A DNA stretch of 64,000 nucleotides from Variovorax boronicumulans (GTDB taxonomy: Bacteria; Pseudomonadota; Gammaproteobacteria; Burkholderiales; Burkholderiaceae_C): contig NZ_JAAAFX010000004.1 in assembly GCF_019352895.1 (NCBI RefSeq), positions 310,001 through 374,000 on the forward strand, written 5' to 3'. The notes beneath the pieces are model-generated. The model ran no database searches, was not told the DNA's origin, and saw only the letters and a program-made list of their open reading frames with translations. Position 1 is the stretch's first letter, and every line of letters starts with the position of its first letter. Position numbers and translations under genes: made by a program. Shown one piece after another: positions 26,032 to 34,376 of this stretch.

Positions 26032-28386
26032 TCAGAACGATGTCGAGGTCGGCACCGCGGGCAACGGCTGCCCGCCCGGCCCGGCGCGGAAGCTCGTGGG
26101 TGCCCAGGCGGTCTGGCCCACGCCCGGCTTGTTCCAGTCGCACACGCCGTCGGTGAACACCGCGCGCAGTCGCGTCTGCTGCCCGGACGTGAAGGGGGCG
26201 CCGCCGTAATCGGCGGAGGCGAAGTCCAGCGGCTTGAGCTGGCACTTGAAGACGTCCTCCGACAGCGGGCCGCCCGACACGATGCGCGGCGATTCGTAGG
26301 GCTTGACTGCGCAGGCCGCACTGCCGAAGCCCACGTCCACCAGTTCGGCATCGGTCGTCCCGGCCGTCGCGATGCAGAAGTCCACCGCATCGCGGGGCTT
26401 GTTGCGCAGCACCTTGGCCGGCCTGGCGTCTGCCGACTTGTCCTGCTCGATGGCCGCGAGCCAGCGGTCCATGGCGCGGAAAGCCTTGCGGCCCAGGGCC
26501 GTCCCGTCGCCGTAGTAGGACGCACTGCCGAACATCACGTGGTTGCCGTGGCCACCATTGGCCGCATCGAGCCGCGCACGCTGCGAGTACGAGCGCCAGG
26601 CCATGTGGATGTCGGGTCCCATCTCCGGGCGCAGGTCGATGATCGGCACCTGCGCGAGGTTCTGGCCGACGCTCACCAGGCCGCTTTTGTAGAAGGGAAC
26701 CATCGCCGTCGGCGACACCCGGGCCCGCGGCGCGGGGATCGTCGGCGCGAGGGCCGAGCCGCCCGACCAGACCATGTCGAGGTCGTAGCTGCCCACACCT
26801 TCGTTGAGCGCGACGAATTCCTCGGGCGTGATCGCGCCGGCCTGCAGCGCCTTCAAGCCGTACTGGACGCCCGCGTTGTCGTAGGGCAGGTTGGGCTTCA
26901 CGGTGCGGTCGGTGTCGGTGACGGTGCCGATCACCGGCGTCAGCACGTCGTGGATCGAGCAGCGCACGCCGGTCGGCCGCAGGCGGGGGTCGTAGACGAT
27001 GCCCGCGGGGAAGCCGCTGCCGCAGTTGTCGGGCAGCTTCGGATCCTGCGGATTGATGAAGCTCAGGGACCAGATGAAGCAATGGACGGGGCTCGGGTGG
27101 CCGTTCACCGCGGCGCGCGCCGTGTCGCTCAAGGCCGAGCCCGCGGGCGTGGTGTAGTAGTGGGTGAGCATGCCGCACTCGCGCGTCTCCATCCAGGTGC
27201 TCACCGCATCGGGATAGCTGACGCCGGTCTGCAGGCCGTCGAGCAGGCCGGGCATCACCGAGGCCGGCACGGTCTGCATCATCGAGCCGCCCGAGCCGCC
27301 GTCGCTCATGGTGTAGCGCACCTCGCCGTAGGTGTCGATCAGGTGCTCCTTCACCATCATGATGTTCTCGGTCGCGAGCACTTCGTTGTTGTTGTCCTGG
27401 TGGTTGGTGAGCTGCGAGTTCACCGTCGCGAAGCCCGCGCGCAATGCGTTGTCGTCGAAGATCGCATTGCCCGGCTGCTGCTGGAAGCGGTTGCCCGAGG
27501 CCGAGGCGCCCATCTTCCAGAGCAGCTTGCCGTTCCAGCCCTTCTGCGGCGCCCAGGGTGTCCAGGGCTGCGCCGGATCGAACCAGGTCGCGATCTGGTA
27601 CATGCCGCGGCCCATGGTGCCGAGTTCCACGCGCAGCAGCGCCTTGACGGTGTCGCCGCGGTCGTTGGTGAAGTCGGCGATGTCGGCGTCCTTGGGCCGC
27701 GCGTTGGCGGCATAGGGCAGCAGGCAGGCATTGGGGTCGCCGACCGTGAAGGTGCAGGCCGAGCCTTCCTTGGCCTTGGGCTGGTAGTAGTAGCTGTATT
27801 GGGTCGGTGCATTGCAGTCCGCATCGACAGCGTCGGCGTCCAGCCCGCTCAAGCGCGTGGTGGCGGTGCCCGAGAGGTTGGTGCCCGCCGGCGAGACCGT
27901 GGCGGGGCTGCCCGTGCGCGTGGCGCACACCCAGGGCTGGATCGGCGCACCGGCGAAGATGTTGCCGCCGCGCGAGAAGTTGGTGATCGTCAGGCGCGCA
28001 CCAGCGGCCTTGCCCTTGACCGTGGCGGTCAGCAGGTTCTCGCCGCTGCGCAGGCCGGTCAGCAGACCCATCACGCGGCCGTTGTCGCGCGCGGCGAAGG
28101 CGCCGGTCACGTCCGAGCCGTTGAGGTCGAGCCGCACATCGGCCGCCGCCAAGCCCGTGGGCAGCACGACCTCCACCAGCGCGTCGCCGTCGCTGATCAT
28201 GTCGGCGCGGTTCGACAAGGTCTTGAGCACCAGCGGCCCGCTCGCGACCGGCGGCGTGCCGCCACCACCACCCGTGGTCGGAGGCGGCGCGGTATCGCCG
28301 CCTCCGCTGCCGCCGCAACCGACCAACAGTCCCGCGGCGACGGCCGCGGCCGTCGCATGGAAGATGAATCTCGACTGAACTCGCAT
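26032..28386 (-). CDS. DUF6351-like secreted lipoprotein
   Basis: Large exported protein of 784 aa. The N-terminus is a lipoprotein signal with lipobox LVGCGG near residue 24, followed by a Gly/Pro/Thr-rich linker (TAPPPTTGGGGG). After a domain starting VLKTLSNRADMISDGDALVEV comes a long region with Trp-rich and GGSGGSMM motifs; GGSGGS resembles a serine-hydrolase nucleophile elbow. I match it to DUF6351 from memory of the family start, whose members look like alpha/beta hydrolases (oligomer or polyester hydrolases). Function is not established. It appears monocistronic or paired with the downstream Crp/Fnr gene. Confidence 0.7.
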   Translation of the reverse strand: MRVQSRFIFHATAAAVAAGLLVGCGGSGGGDTAPPPTTGGGGGTPPVASGPLVLKTLSNRADMISDGDALVEVVLPTGLAAADVRLDLNGSDVTGAFAARDNGRVMGLLTGLRSGENLLTATVKGKAAGARLTITNFSRGGNIFAGAPIQPWVCATRTGSPATVSPAGTNLSGTATTRLSGLDADAVDADCNAPTQYSYYYQPKAKEGSACTFTVGDPNACLLPYAANARPKDADIADFTNDRGDTVKALLRVELGTMGRGMYQIATWFDPAQPWTPWAPQKGWNGKLLWKMGASASGNRFQQQPGNAIFDDNALRAGFATVNSQLTNHQDNNNEVLATENIMMVKEHLIDTYGEVRYTMSDGGSGGSMMQTVPASVMPGLLDGLQTGVSYPDAVSTWMETRECGMLTHYYTTPAGSALSDTARAAVNGHPSPVHCFIWSLSFINPQDPKLPDNCGSGFPAGIVYDPRLRPTGVRCSIHDVLTPVIGTVTDTDRTVKPNLPYDNAGVQYGLKALQAGAITPEEFVALNEGVGSYDLDMVWSGGSALAPTIPAPRARVSPTAMVPFYKSGLVSVGQNLAQVPIIDLRPEMGPDIHMAWRSYSQRARLDAANGGHGNHVMFGSASYYGDGTALGRKAFRAMDRWLAAIEQDKSADARPAKVLRNKPRDAVDFCIATAGTTDAELVDVGFGSAACAVKPYESPRIVSGGPLSEDVFKCQLKPLDFASADYGGAPFTSGQQTRLRAVFTDGVCDWNKPGVGQTAWAPTSFRAGPGGQPLPAVPTSTSF

Positions 28387-28492
28387 GGCTTGTCTCCGTT
28401 TTTTTGTGAAAGCCAGCGAATGCTAGGACTGCACCTCCGATGAGTTTGTGGCGGTGACGACAATTGGCAGGACGCCTTCGTCGGGACTAACC

Positions 28493-29086
28493 CTAGCGCT
28501 GTCCATCCCCTACTGAAATCTCCTCCGCCCTCAATCCGCCCACGCGTGCATGGATGCGCCCGCCATCCGACATCACCAGCGCGAACAGGATCTCGTCGGG
28601 CCGCGGCGCGTCCTGGATGCCGATCTCGGCCGAGGAAAAATGGCTGCGCACATAGGCCGCATGCACGTGGTGCAGCGGGACCATCAGGCGATAGCCCGTG
28701 CCCGCCACGGCCTTGACCGAAGGCACGATGGCCTGGGGCGCGCCCAGCGCTTCGCGCATCGCCCAGCCGCCCGCTTCGTGCCAGACCGCGCCGTGCTCCA
28801 TCTCGCCGTTGACGCCCACGATCGCGGCCTTGCCGTAGGCCTCGACCCGGTCCTTGCCCAGCGTGGCGGCCAGTTCCTGCGCCAGACTGGCGCCCAATGG
28901 CTTGAGCGCCTCCATGAACGCGAGCAGTTCGGGCTCGAAGCGGCCTGCATAGGGATTGCGCACCACTGCACAGGCCGCCGCGACCCGGACCGGACGGCCC
29001 GCGGGCGGCCCGCCTTCATGGAAGATGGTTTCGATCTGAAGGCTGCGCTTGCGCAGTTGGATGGTGGGCAGGAGGGTCGAAGACAT
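28493..29086 (-). CDS. AA_synth (PF06684-like) family protein
   Basis: Protein of 197 aa with the pattern of the 'amino acid synthesis' family: an N-terminal IETIFHEGG, a VRVAAACAVVRNPYAG segment, a conserved GKAAIVGVNGEMEHGA block and a C-terminal PRPDEILFALVMSDGGR. The biochemical function of this family is poorly defined; members often sit in amino-acid or amide catabolic loci of Burkholderiales. No signal peptide or membrane segment is seen. It is transcribed away from the candidate small RNA at 29231. Confidence 0.75.
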   Translation of the reverse strand: MSSTLLPTIQLRKRSLQIETIFHEGGPPAGRPVRVAAACAVVRNPYAGRFEPELLAFMEALKPLGASLAQELAATLGKDRVEAYGKAAIVGVNGEMEHGAVWHEAGGWAMREALGAPQAIVPSVKAVAGTGYRLMVPLHHVHAAYVRSHFSSAEIGIQDAPRPDEILFALVMSDGGRIHARVGGLRAEEISVGDGQR

Positions 29087-29218
29087 GGCATCGAGCCTAG
29101 GCCGGCGACACCCGTGCGAACAGCATCAGTGGCCGCGCCAAAAACCGACGCAGAACCAACCGCCGGGCGTCTTCATTCCAGTTTTCTCGAATTAACCCAA
29201 CGACATTCAACTTTTGTG

Positions 29219-29224
29219 TATAAT
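29219..29224 (+). promoter_or_regulatory. Consensus -10 element of candidate small RNA
   Basis: A perfect TATAAT follows an AT-rich stretch in otherwise GC-rich DNA. The -35 region is not close to consensus. A start near 29231 would fit. Confidence 0.45.
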
Positions 29225-29230
29225 TCGGGT

Positions 29231-29415
29231 TGCCCAAGGTTGCATTGGGCTTGCCCTGCAGGCAGCGCCGAATCTCACGGCGGTACGTCGATACAGAACG
29301 CTCACGACGAGAAAAACTACAGAGTGTTCCTGCATGTGAATGTGCCGTAACGTGGGTCGCGTAAGAGCCCACGACCAATCTCCCGCAAAAAAGCCGCCCC
29401 TCGAGGCGGCTTTTT
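29231..29415 (+). ncRNA. Candidate structured small RNA, unassigned
   Basis: The 348-bp gap between two genes holds no convincing protein gene but has a consensus -10 at 29219-29224 and a strong intrinsic terminator at 29387-29415, implying a transcript of about 185 nt. Several perfect local hairpins lie between them: GCCCAA/TTGGGC (29232-29250), TGCC/GGCA (29252-29264), CGCCG/CGGCG (29266-29282) and CGTGGG/CCCACG (29351-29373). I compared it mentally with 6S, SRP, tmRNA and RNase P RNA and see none of their signature sequences. The length resembles 6S RNA, but the closing stem is not convincing. Confidence 0.45.
29387..29415. terminator. Bidirectional intrinsic terminator
   Basis: GCCGCC (29393-29398), loop CCTCGA, GGCGGC (29405-29410), with A6 before and T5 after. 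It can end the candidate small RNA on the plus strand and the aminotransferase operon (stop at 29435) on the minus strand. Confidence 0.85.
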
Positions 29416-29434
29416 CGTGGGCGCTGCAGAAGGC

Positions 29435-30652
29435 TCAGCGGCCGGCGCGGTCGAAGGCCTGGGCCAGGCGCGCGACGCCTTCGGAGATCTGCGGCACGTC
29501 CGGCGCGGCATAGGTCAGGCGCATGCAGTGCGGATCGGCCTCGGCCGCGAAGAAGGCCCGGCCCGGCACGAACAGCACACCCGCCTCGACCGCGGCCTCG
29601 AACAGGCGCTGGGGATCGATCGACGGCGCGGTGCGCAACCACACGAACATGCCGCCCGCCGGCTCGACGAAGGTCACGCGCGAACCGAGCCGCTCGCGCA
29701 GCGCGCCGACCATGTGCCGCATGCGCCGTCCGTACTCGGCACGCATGGCGGCGATGGCCGCATCGGCGCTGCCGCCGGCCAGGTACTCGGCGGCGATGGC
29801 CTGCGCCAGCGACGAGGTGCAAAGGTCGGCGGTCTGCTTGGCGATCGCGCAGCGGCGCAGCACCTCGGGCGGCGCGACCATCCAGCCGATGCGCAGGGCC
29901 GGCGCCACGGTCTTCGACAGGCTCGACAGGTACAGCACCGGGTTGCGCGCGGGCGCCAGCGCACGCGCGGTCTCGAACAGCGTGGCCGGCGTGCCGGCGC
30001 CGAAGTCGAGCGCGCCGTAGGGGTCGTCTTCCACGATCAGGAAGCCGTGGCGGATGGCCAGCTGCACCAGCGCCTCGCGCCGCGCGGCCGGCAGCAGCGT
30101 GCCGCCGGGGTTCGAGAAGTTGGGCACGGTGTAGAGCAGCTTCGGGCGGCGCGCCGGCGGCGTGTCGGCCAGCAAGGCTTCGAGTGCATCGACCTGCAGG
30201 CCCTGTTCGTCGGCGGGCACCTGCACGATGCGCGCCTGCGCGAGCTTCAGCGCCTGCAGCGTGGCCGGGTAGGTGGGCGACTCGACGTACACCGCATCGC
30301 CGGGCTCGATCAGCACGCGCACGAGCAGGTCGAAGGCCTGCTGCGAGCCCGTGGTCACGATCAGTTCCTCGCTGGCGCAATGGACGCCGCGCGCCGCGCT
30401 CAGCTGCTGCAGCGCTTCGCGCAACGCCGGCAGACCCTCGGTCGCGCTGTACTGCAACGATGCGCCGGGCCGGGCCAACGCGCGCAGGCTGGCGTCCTGC
30501 AAGCCGGCCTGGTCGAACAGGCCGGCCGACGGGTAGCCGCCGGCCAGCGAGATCATCCCGGGCCGGCTCAGGTACGGAAAGAGCTCGCGGATCGGAGAGC
30601 CGGCCGGATCGGCGAAGGGCACGGCAAAGGGAATGGGGCGCATGGGCGTCAC
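29435..30652 (-). CDS. PLP-dependent aminotransferase (2-aminoadipate type)
   Basis: Fold-type I aminotransferase of 405 aa in the MocR/LysN-like group. The N-terminus reads PFADPAGSPIRELFPYL, a VTTGSQQAFDLL cofactor region follows, and the PLP lysine is in YLSSLSKTVAPALRIGW. LysN-type enzymes convert L-2-aminoadipate to 2-oxoadipate. The next-door gene encodes a 2-oxoadipate-consuming enzyme of the HglS family and overlaps it by 4 bp (30649-30652), which strongly supports this substrate. Activity on other amino acids remains possible. Confidence 0.88.
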   Translation of the reverse strand: MTPMRPIPFAVPFADPAGSPIRELFPYLSRPGMISLAGGYPSAGLFDQAGLQDASLRALARPGASLQYSATEGLPALREALQQLSAARGVHCASEELIVTTGSQQAFDLLVRVLIEPGDAVYVESPTYPATLQALKLAQARIVQVPADEQGLQVDALEALLADTPPARRPKLLYTVPNFSNPGGTLLPAARREALVQLAIRHGFLIVEDDPYGALDFGAGTPATLFETARALAPARNPVLYLSSLSKTVAPALRIGWMVAPPEVLRRCAIAKQTADLCTSSLAQAIAAEYLAGGSADAAIAAMRAEYGRRMRHMVGALRERLGSRVTFVEPAGGMFVWLRTAPSIDPQRLFEAAVEAGVLFVPGRAFFAAEADPHCMRLTYAAPDVPQISEGVARLAQAFDRAGR

Positions 30653-32001
30653 GCGACCAGCGCCGCGCGCACGTTGGCGATGGAGCGCTGCTCGGCTTCT
30701 TCGTAGAGCGCGATCTCGTCGTGCACCGCGCAGCCCAGCGCGCGCTCGAACTCGGCCCGGCTGCCGGGTGCGTCGTAGGTCGGGCCGCTGGCATCGCCGA
30801 GGTTCGAGCGGAAGATGCCGGCCGCGCTCACGGGCAGGAAGTCCTCGTAGGTGATCGGCTCGGCCTGCACGATGCCGCGCGCCATCAGTTCATCGATCGA
30901 CTGCGACGCCGCATCCGCATCGCCCGCGGCCACGGCCCGGTAGCGGAAGAAGGCCAGGCCCGTGCGCCGCATCGCATCGAGATCGTCGGGAAAGGCCTCG
31001 AAGGCGCGCACCAGCCGCTCGGCGTAGGGCGCGGCGACATCGCCGTCGCGCGCCTCGTTGAGCAGCCGGTTGTAGAGCGCGCGGCCGGCGCGGGTGAGCG
31101 CGGCGCCGCGCTGCTCGATCTCGCCGAAGCGCGCGGTGTGGGCGCCGCTGGCGCCCTCGGCACCCGCGAAGGCGATCGGTTCCTCCAGCGCCTTGAAGCT
31201 GGTCTGGCGCAGCAGGATCGGATGGCGCCGCGTCGGCGGCCCCTCGATCAGCGCCTTGGCACCGATGCCGCGGCGCGGCATCTCGGCCTGCGCCGCATCG
31301 ATGTCGAGCGTGCGCGGCGTCAGGTGGTTGATGTGCGGACCGCGGAAGCACACGACGTCGGCCACCAGGCGGTGCGAGGCGAGCAGGTGCTCGTAGGTCG
31401 CGGCGTCCACCGTCGCGTCGCCGTGCCAGCGGAAGGTGTCGAGCAACGCCGGCACGAAGGCCGCGGCCTGCTCGGCATCCAGGCCGCCCTGGGCCTCGGC
31501 CCGCTGCAGCAGTTCCAGCGCCCGCGGCGTGAAGATGCGCCGGCGCCCGAGGATGGCCGCGGCCGCTTCACGCAAGGCCGGGTCCTCGATCAGCGGCAGG
31601 CGCAGCAGCGAGGTGAAGACACGAAAGGGATTGGCCGCGAGCGCGGCGTCGGACACGGGCCGGAAGGCCGTCGAATGCACCGGCACGCCGGCTTCGGCCA
31701 GGTCGTAGTAGCCCACGGGCGCCATGCCCATCACGGCGAACATGCGGGCGATCAGCGCCAGCTCTTCTTCGGTGCCCACGCGGATCGCGCCGTGGCGCTC
31801 CTGGTCGAGGCGCGCGATCTGGTCGCCGGCCGCCAGCGCCTCGCGCAGTGCCGGATCGGCCGCCAGCGCCTTGGCATTGATGTCGGCCACCAGCTCCATG
31901 AGCACGCCGTACTGCGGCACCTCGAGACGGTACATCGCCGACAGCGCGGCGGAGAAATCGGAGCGGATCGCGTCCGGGGAGAGCAGGGTTCGGGCTTGCA
32001 T
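30649..32001 (-). CDS. hglS: 2-oxoadipate dioxygenase/decarboxylase (HglS/YdcJ, DUF1338 family)
   Basis: Fe(II)-dependent VOC-fold enzyme of about 450 aa from the ATG at 32001; an open frame to 32127 adds a Pro/Arg-rich extension that looks non-coding. HglS converts 2-oxoadipate to D-2-hydroxyglutarate in D-lysine degradation. Recognisable landmarks are RLEVPQYGVLMELV, GYYDLAEAGVPVHSTAFRPV with a metal-type His, and HINHLTPRTLDID. It is the first gene of a two-gene operon with the aminotransferase. Together they take 2-aminoadipate to D-2-hydroxyglutarate. The product assignment rests on family recognition and context. Confidence 0.85.
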   Translation of the reverse strand: MQARTLLSPDAIRSDFSAALSAMYRLEVPQYGVLMELVADINAKALAADPALREALAAGDQIARLDQERHGAIRVGTEEELALIARMFAVMGMAPVGYYDLAEAGVPVHSTAFRPVSDAALAANPFRVFTSLLRLPLIEDPALREAAAAILGRRRIFTPRALELLQRAEAQGGLDAEQAAAFVPALLDTFRWHGDATVDAATYEHLLASHRLVADVVCFRGPHINHLTPRTLDIDAAQAEMPRRGIGAKALIEGPPTRRHPILLRQTSFKALEEPIAFAGAEGASGAHTARFGEIEQRGAALTRAGRALYNRLLNEARDGDVAAPYAERLVRAFEAFPDDLDAMRRTGLAFFRYRAVAAGDADAASQSIDELMARGIVQAEPITYEDFLPVSAAGIFRSNLGDASGPTYDAPGSRAEFERALGCAVHDEIALYEEAEQRSIANVRAALVA

Positions 32002-32154
32002 CGAAGGGGCTTGGTTCGGGGGGCCGTCCGGGCGCCGGCCATTCCGTGCGCTCATGATCGGATGGGATGGCTGGGCCAGGGAGAAGAAGGCATCGTAGGT
32101 AGCTACACGCAGACGCGCAAACGACAATATGGAAGGACTTCATCTGATTTCAGA

Positions 32155-32820
32155 ATGACCTTCGCGCCCTCCCCTACCCCGCTCCACACGCCTGTGCACG
32201 CGCCGCAGCGCATCGTCGCCGCCTTCGATTTCGACGGCACCATCACCACCACCGACAGCCTGCGCGACTTCGTGCGCCAGACCGTGGGCGATGCGCGCTT
32301 TGCCCTCGCGGTGCTTCGCGCATTGCCGTGGCTTGCCGGCCTGAAGCTGGGCCTGTGCGACCGGGCCCAGGCGAAGGCGCGCTTCCTGGGCGCCGCGATG
32401 GGCGAGGTCTCGAGGGATGAACTGCAACGCGCTGCCCGACGCTACGCCGGTGCCGAGCTGCGCGCGCTGGTCCGCCCCGAAATGGTCGAACGGATCCGGG
32501 CCCATCAGCGCCTGGGCCACACGCTGGTACTCGTCAGTGCATCGCCTGCGCTCTATCTCGCGCACTGGGCCGCGGACATGGGTTTCGACGCCGTGCTCGC
32601 CACCGAGCTGGCATTTCCGGACGGCCGCTTCAGAGGCCAGCTGGCATCGCCCAACTGCTGGGGGCCGGAGAAGGTGCGGCGCCTGCAGCAATGGCTAGGA
32701 GACGATCGGCCCGCACGGCTGTTCGCGTACGGCGACAGCCGGGGCGACCAGGAGATGCTCGCGCTCGCCGACCACCGGTGGCTGCGCGGAGACGGCCCGA
32801 TGCCGCCCCTGGAAGCCTGA
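32155..32820 (+). CDS. HAD-IB family hydrolase (SerB-like phosphatase)
   Basis: Haloacid-dehalogenase-type phosphatase of 221 aa. Motif I is FDFDGTITTTDS, motif II VSASPALYL and motif IV YGDSRGDQEML, the IB subfamily pattern shared with phosphoserine phosphatase. A helical cap (roughly residues 50-110) separates motifs I and II. The ATG at 32155 is used because the much longer open frame runs antisense through the aminotransferase operon. Substrate is unknown. The gene is divergent from the hglS operon with 153 bp between. Confidence 0.87.
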   Translation: MTFAPSPTPLHTPVHAPQRIVAAFDFDGTITTTDSLRDFVRQTVGDARFALAVLRALPWLAGLKLGLCDRAQAKARFLGAAMGEVSRDELQRAARRYAGAELRALVRPEMVERIRAHQRLGHTLVLVSASPALYLAHWAADMGFDAVLATELAFPDGRFRGQLASPNCWGPEKVRRLQQWLGDDRPARLFAYGDSRGDQEMLALADHRWLRGDGPMPPLEA

Positions 32821-33185
32821 TGGCGTCCGGGGGGATGTGCGCAGGCGCACCAAGACAAAGCCCTAACCTGAACGACTCGTTCATGCAAGACAAACAGGCC
32901 TCTTCTAGAATTCGCCTGTGAAAATTTCAAACTTTCGTCGCCATCCCGCAACGCTTTTCTGCAGTGCTGGCCGGAAAGACGAATCCACCGACCTCGGCAT
33001 CCCTCGGAAGCCTAACGCCACACGCCGCCGCCTGCGCCTCGTGTACGACTCCTGACGATCCCTGCGACGCCACGGCCCCACCTGACTCCCGCTCCCAAGG
33101 CTTCCATCGTGATTTCCCTCCCCAGGCGCGCCCGCCGCGCGGGGCGCTTGTGCGCGCACGGCGCCCGCCCGACGACCACCGCGTC
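32821..33185. other. 365-bp intergenic region without a recognised gene
   Basis: An open frame from 32964 reads into the PAP2 gene, but its predicted residues are Pro/Ser/Arg-rich and unlike a protein N-terminus. The segment 32880-32935 is AT-rich, with a TAGAAT-like -10 and a CAGGC/GCCTG dyad, and could hold the promoter. Nothing else is recognisable. Confidence 0.4.
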
Positions 33186-33773
33186 ATGAGCGCGCTCAAC
33201 ATCCAATGCCTGCAATGGATGGCGGCCGGCGACGAGCCCGCCGCCTGGCCGCTCTTCATCGCCTGGCTGTCGGCCCTCTGGGGCGCCTGGGCCTGCGCCG
33301 CGGCGCTGGCCTGGGTCGCATGGAAGCGCCGTCCCGAGCGCGGCTATCTCGCCACCGTCGTGGCCGGTGCGATCCTGGCCTCACTGCTGTCCCATGCGAT
33401 CGCGGCCCACTTCGACGTGCCGCGCCCCTTCGTGGCGGGATGGGTCCCGGCGTACATCAGCCACCGTGCCAGCGCGGCCACGCCGAGCACGCATGCGACG
33501 GTGATGTTCTTCATCGCCTTCGCCCTGCTCTTTCGCGAGGGCCTGCGCCGACTGGGCGGCGCCATGCTCGCACTGGCCTGCATCGTGGGCTGGGCCCGCA
33601 TCTACGTCGGGGTGCACTTCCCGCTGGACATCCTGGCGGGCATCACGCTCGCCGCGGCGCAGGCCGGATTGCTGTCGCTGGCCTGGAAGCAGTTCCTGCC
33701 CGCGTCCGAGGCCGTGGAGTCGCAGCCCGGACAGCGGCGGCACATCGCATCGACCTTTGCGGCATTGCCCTGA
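33186..33773 (+). CDS. PAP2 family phosphatase
   Basis: Membrane phosphatase of 195 aa with about five hydrophobic segments. The three-part PAP2 signature is present: a degenerate first motif ending DVPRPF, PSTHATV, and ARIYVGVHFPLDILAG containing the catalytic His. Such enzymes dephosphorylate lipid phosphates such as undecaprenyl diphosphate or phosphatidate at the periplasmic face. The ATG at 33186 is chosen over a longer low-complexity frame. It is not obviously in an operon. Confidence 0.87.
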   Translation: MSALNIQCLQWMAAGDEPAAWPLFIAWLSALWGAWACAAALAWVAWKRRPERGYLATVVAGAILASLLSHAIAAHFDVPRPFVAGWVPAYISHRASAATPSTHATVMFFIAFALLFREGLRRLGGAMLALACIVGWARIYVGVHFPLDILAGITLAAAQAGLLSLAWKQFLPASEAVESQPGQRRHIASTFAALP

Positions 33774-33890
33774 TCGCCCATCAATCAGCTTAGTAAATTC
33801 GCAAAAAACCAGTCGATTTCATTGTGCTTTCGGTCTTTTGCGTGAAGAATTCCTGTCGCGCCATTCAGGGCGTTCAACCAGGCGACAACG

Positions 33891-34355
33891 ATGGAACTGG
33901 ACCGCACCGACCGGAAGATTCTCGACATCCTCCAGCGCGAGGGCCGCATCGCGATGACCGAGCTCGCGCAACGCATCGGCCTGTCGACCTCGCCCTGCTC
34001 CGAGCGCGTCAAGCGCATGGAACGCGAGGGCGTGATCACCGGCTACCACGCGCAGCTGTCGCCGCAGGCGCTGGGCAAGACGCTGCTGGTGTTCGTCGAG
34101 ATCAAGCTGGCCTCGAAGTCGGGCGAGGTCTTCGACAAGGTGCGCCAGGAACTGCTGCACGTGCCCGACGTGCAGGAGTGCCACCTGGTCTCTGGCGATT
34201 TCGACTACCTGGTCAAGGCGCGGCTGGGCGGCATGGACGAGTACCGCAGCCTGCTCGGCGACATCCTCAAGAAGCTGCCGGTCGCGGCCCAGTCGCACTC
34301 CTACGTGGTGATGGAAGAGATCAAGGAAAGCATGGCACTGCGCATGGACCGCTGA
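33891..34355 (+). CDS. Lrp/AsnC family transcriptional regulator
   Basis: Regulator of 154 aa with an N-terminal HTH (DRKILDILQREGRIAMTELAQRIGLSTSPCSERVKRME) and a C-terminal RAM/AsnC ligand domain (VFVEIKLASKSG, then VPDVQECHLVSGDFDYLVKARL). Length and motifs closely follow leucine-responsive regulators. Its neighbours include an amino-acid transaminase and the dadA-alr operon, which Lrp controls in enterics, so a role in alanine/amine metabolism is plausible. It converges on the transaminase gene with 21 bp between stops. Confidence 0.92.
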   Translation: MELDRTDRKILDILQREGRIAMTELAQRIGLSTSPCSERVKRMEREGVITGYHAQLSPQALGKTLLVFVEIKLASKSGEVFDKVRQELLHVPDVQECHLVSGDFDYLVKARLGGMDEYRSLLGDILKKLPVAAQSHSYVVMEEIKESMALRMDR

Positions 34356-34376
34356 GCGGCCCGCACGCAGCCCTGT

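Noticed and set aside
29231..29415. 6S, SRP or tmRNA identity for the candidate RNA
   Set aside because: Length suits 6S, but I could not form a convincing closing stem, and no SRP or tmRNA signature is present; left unassigned.
32964..33185. N-terminal extension of the PAP2 phosphatase
   Set aside because: The extra 74 residues are Pro/Ser/Arg-rich with Cys clusters unlike the family; the ATG at 33186 starts right before the first membrane segment.
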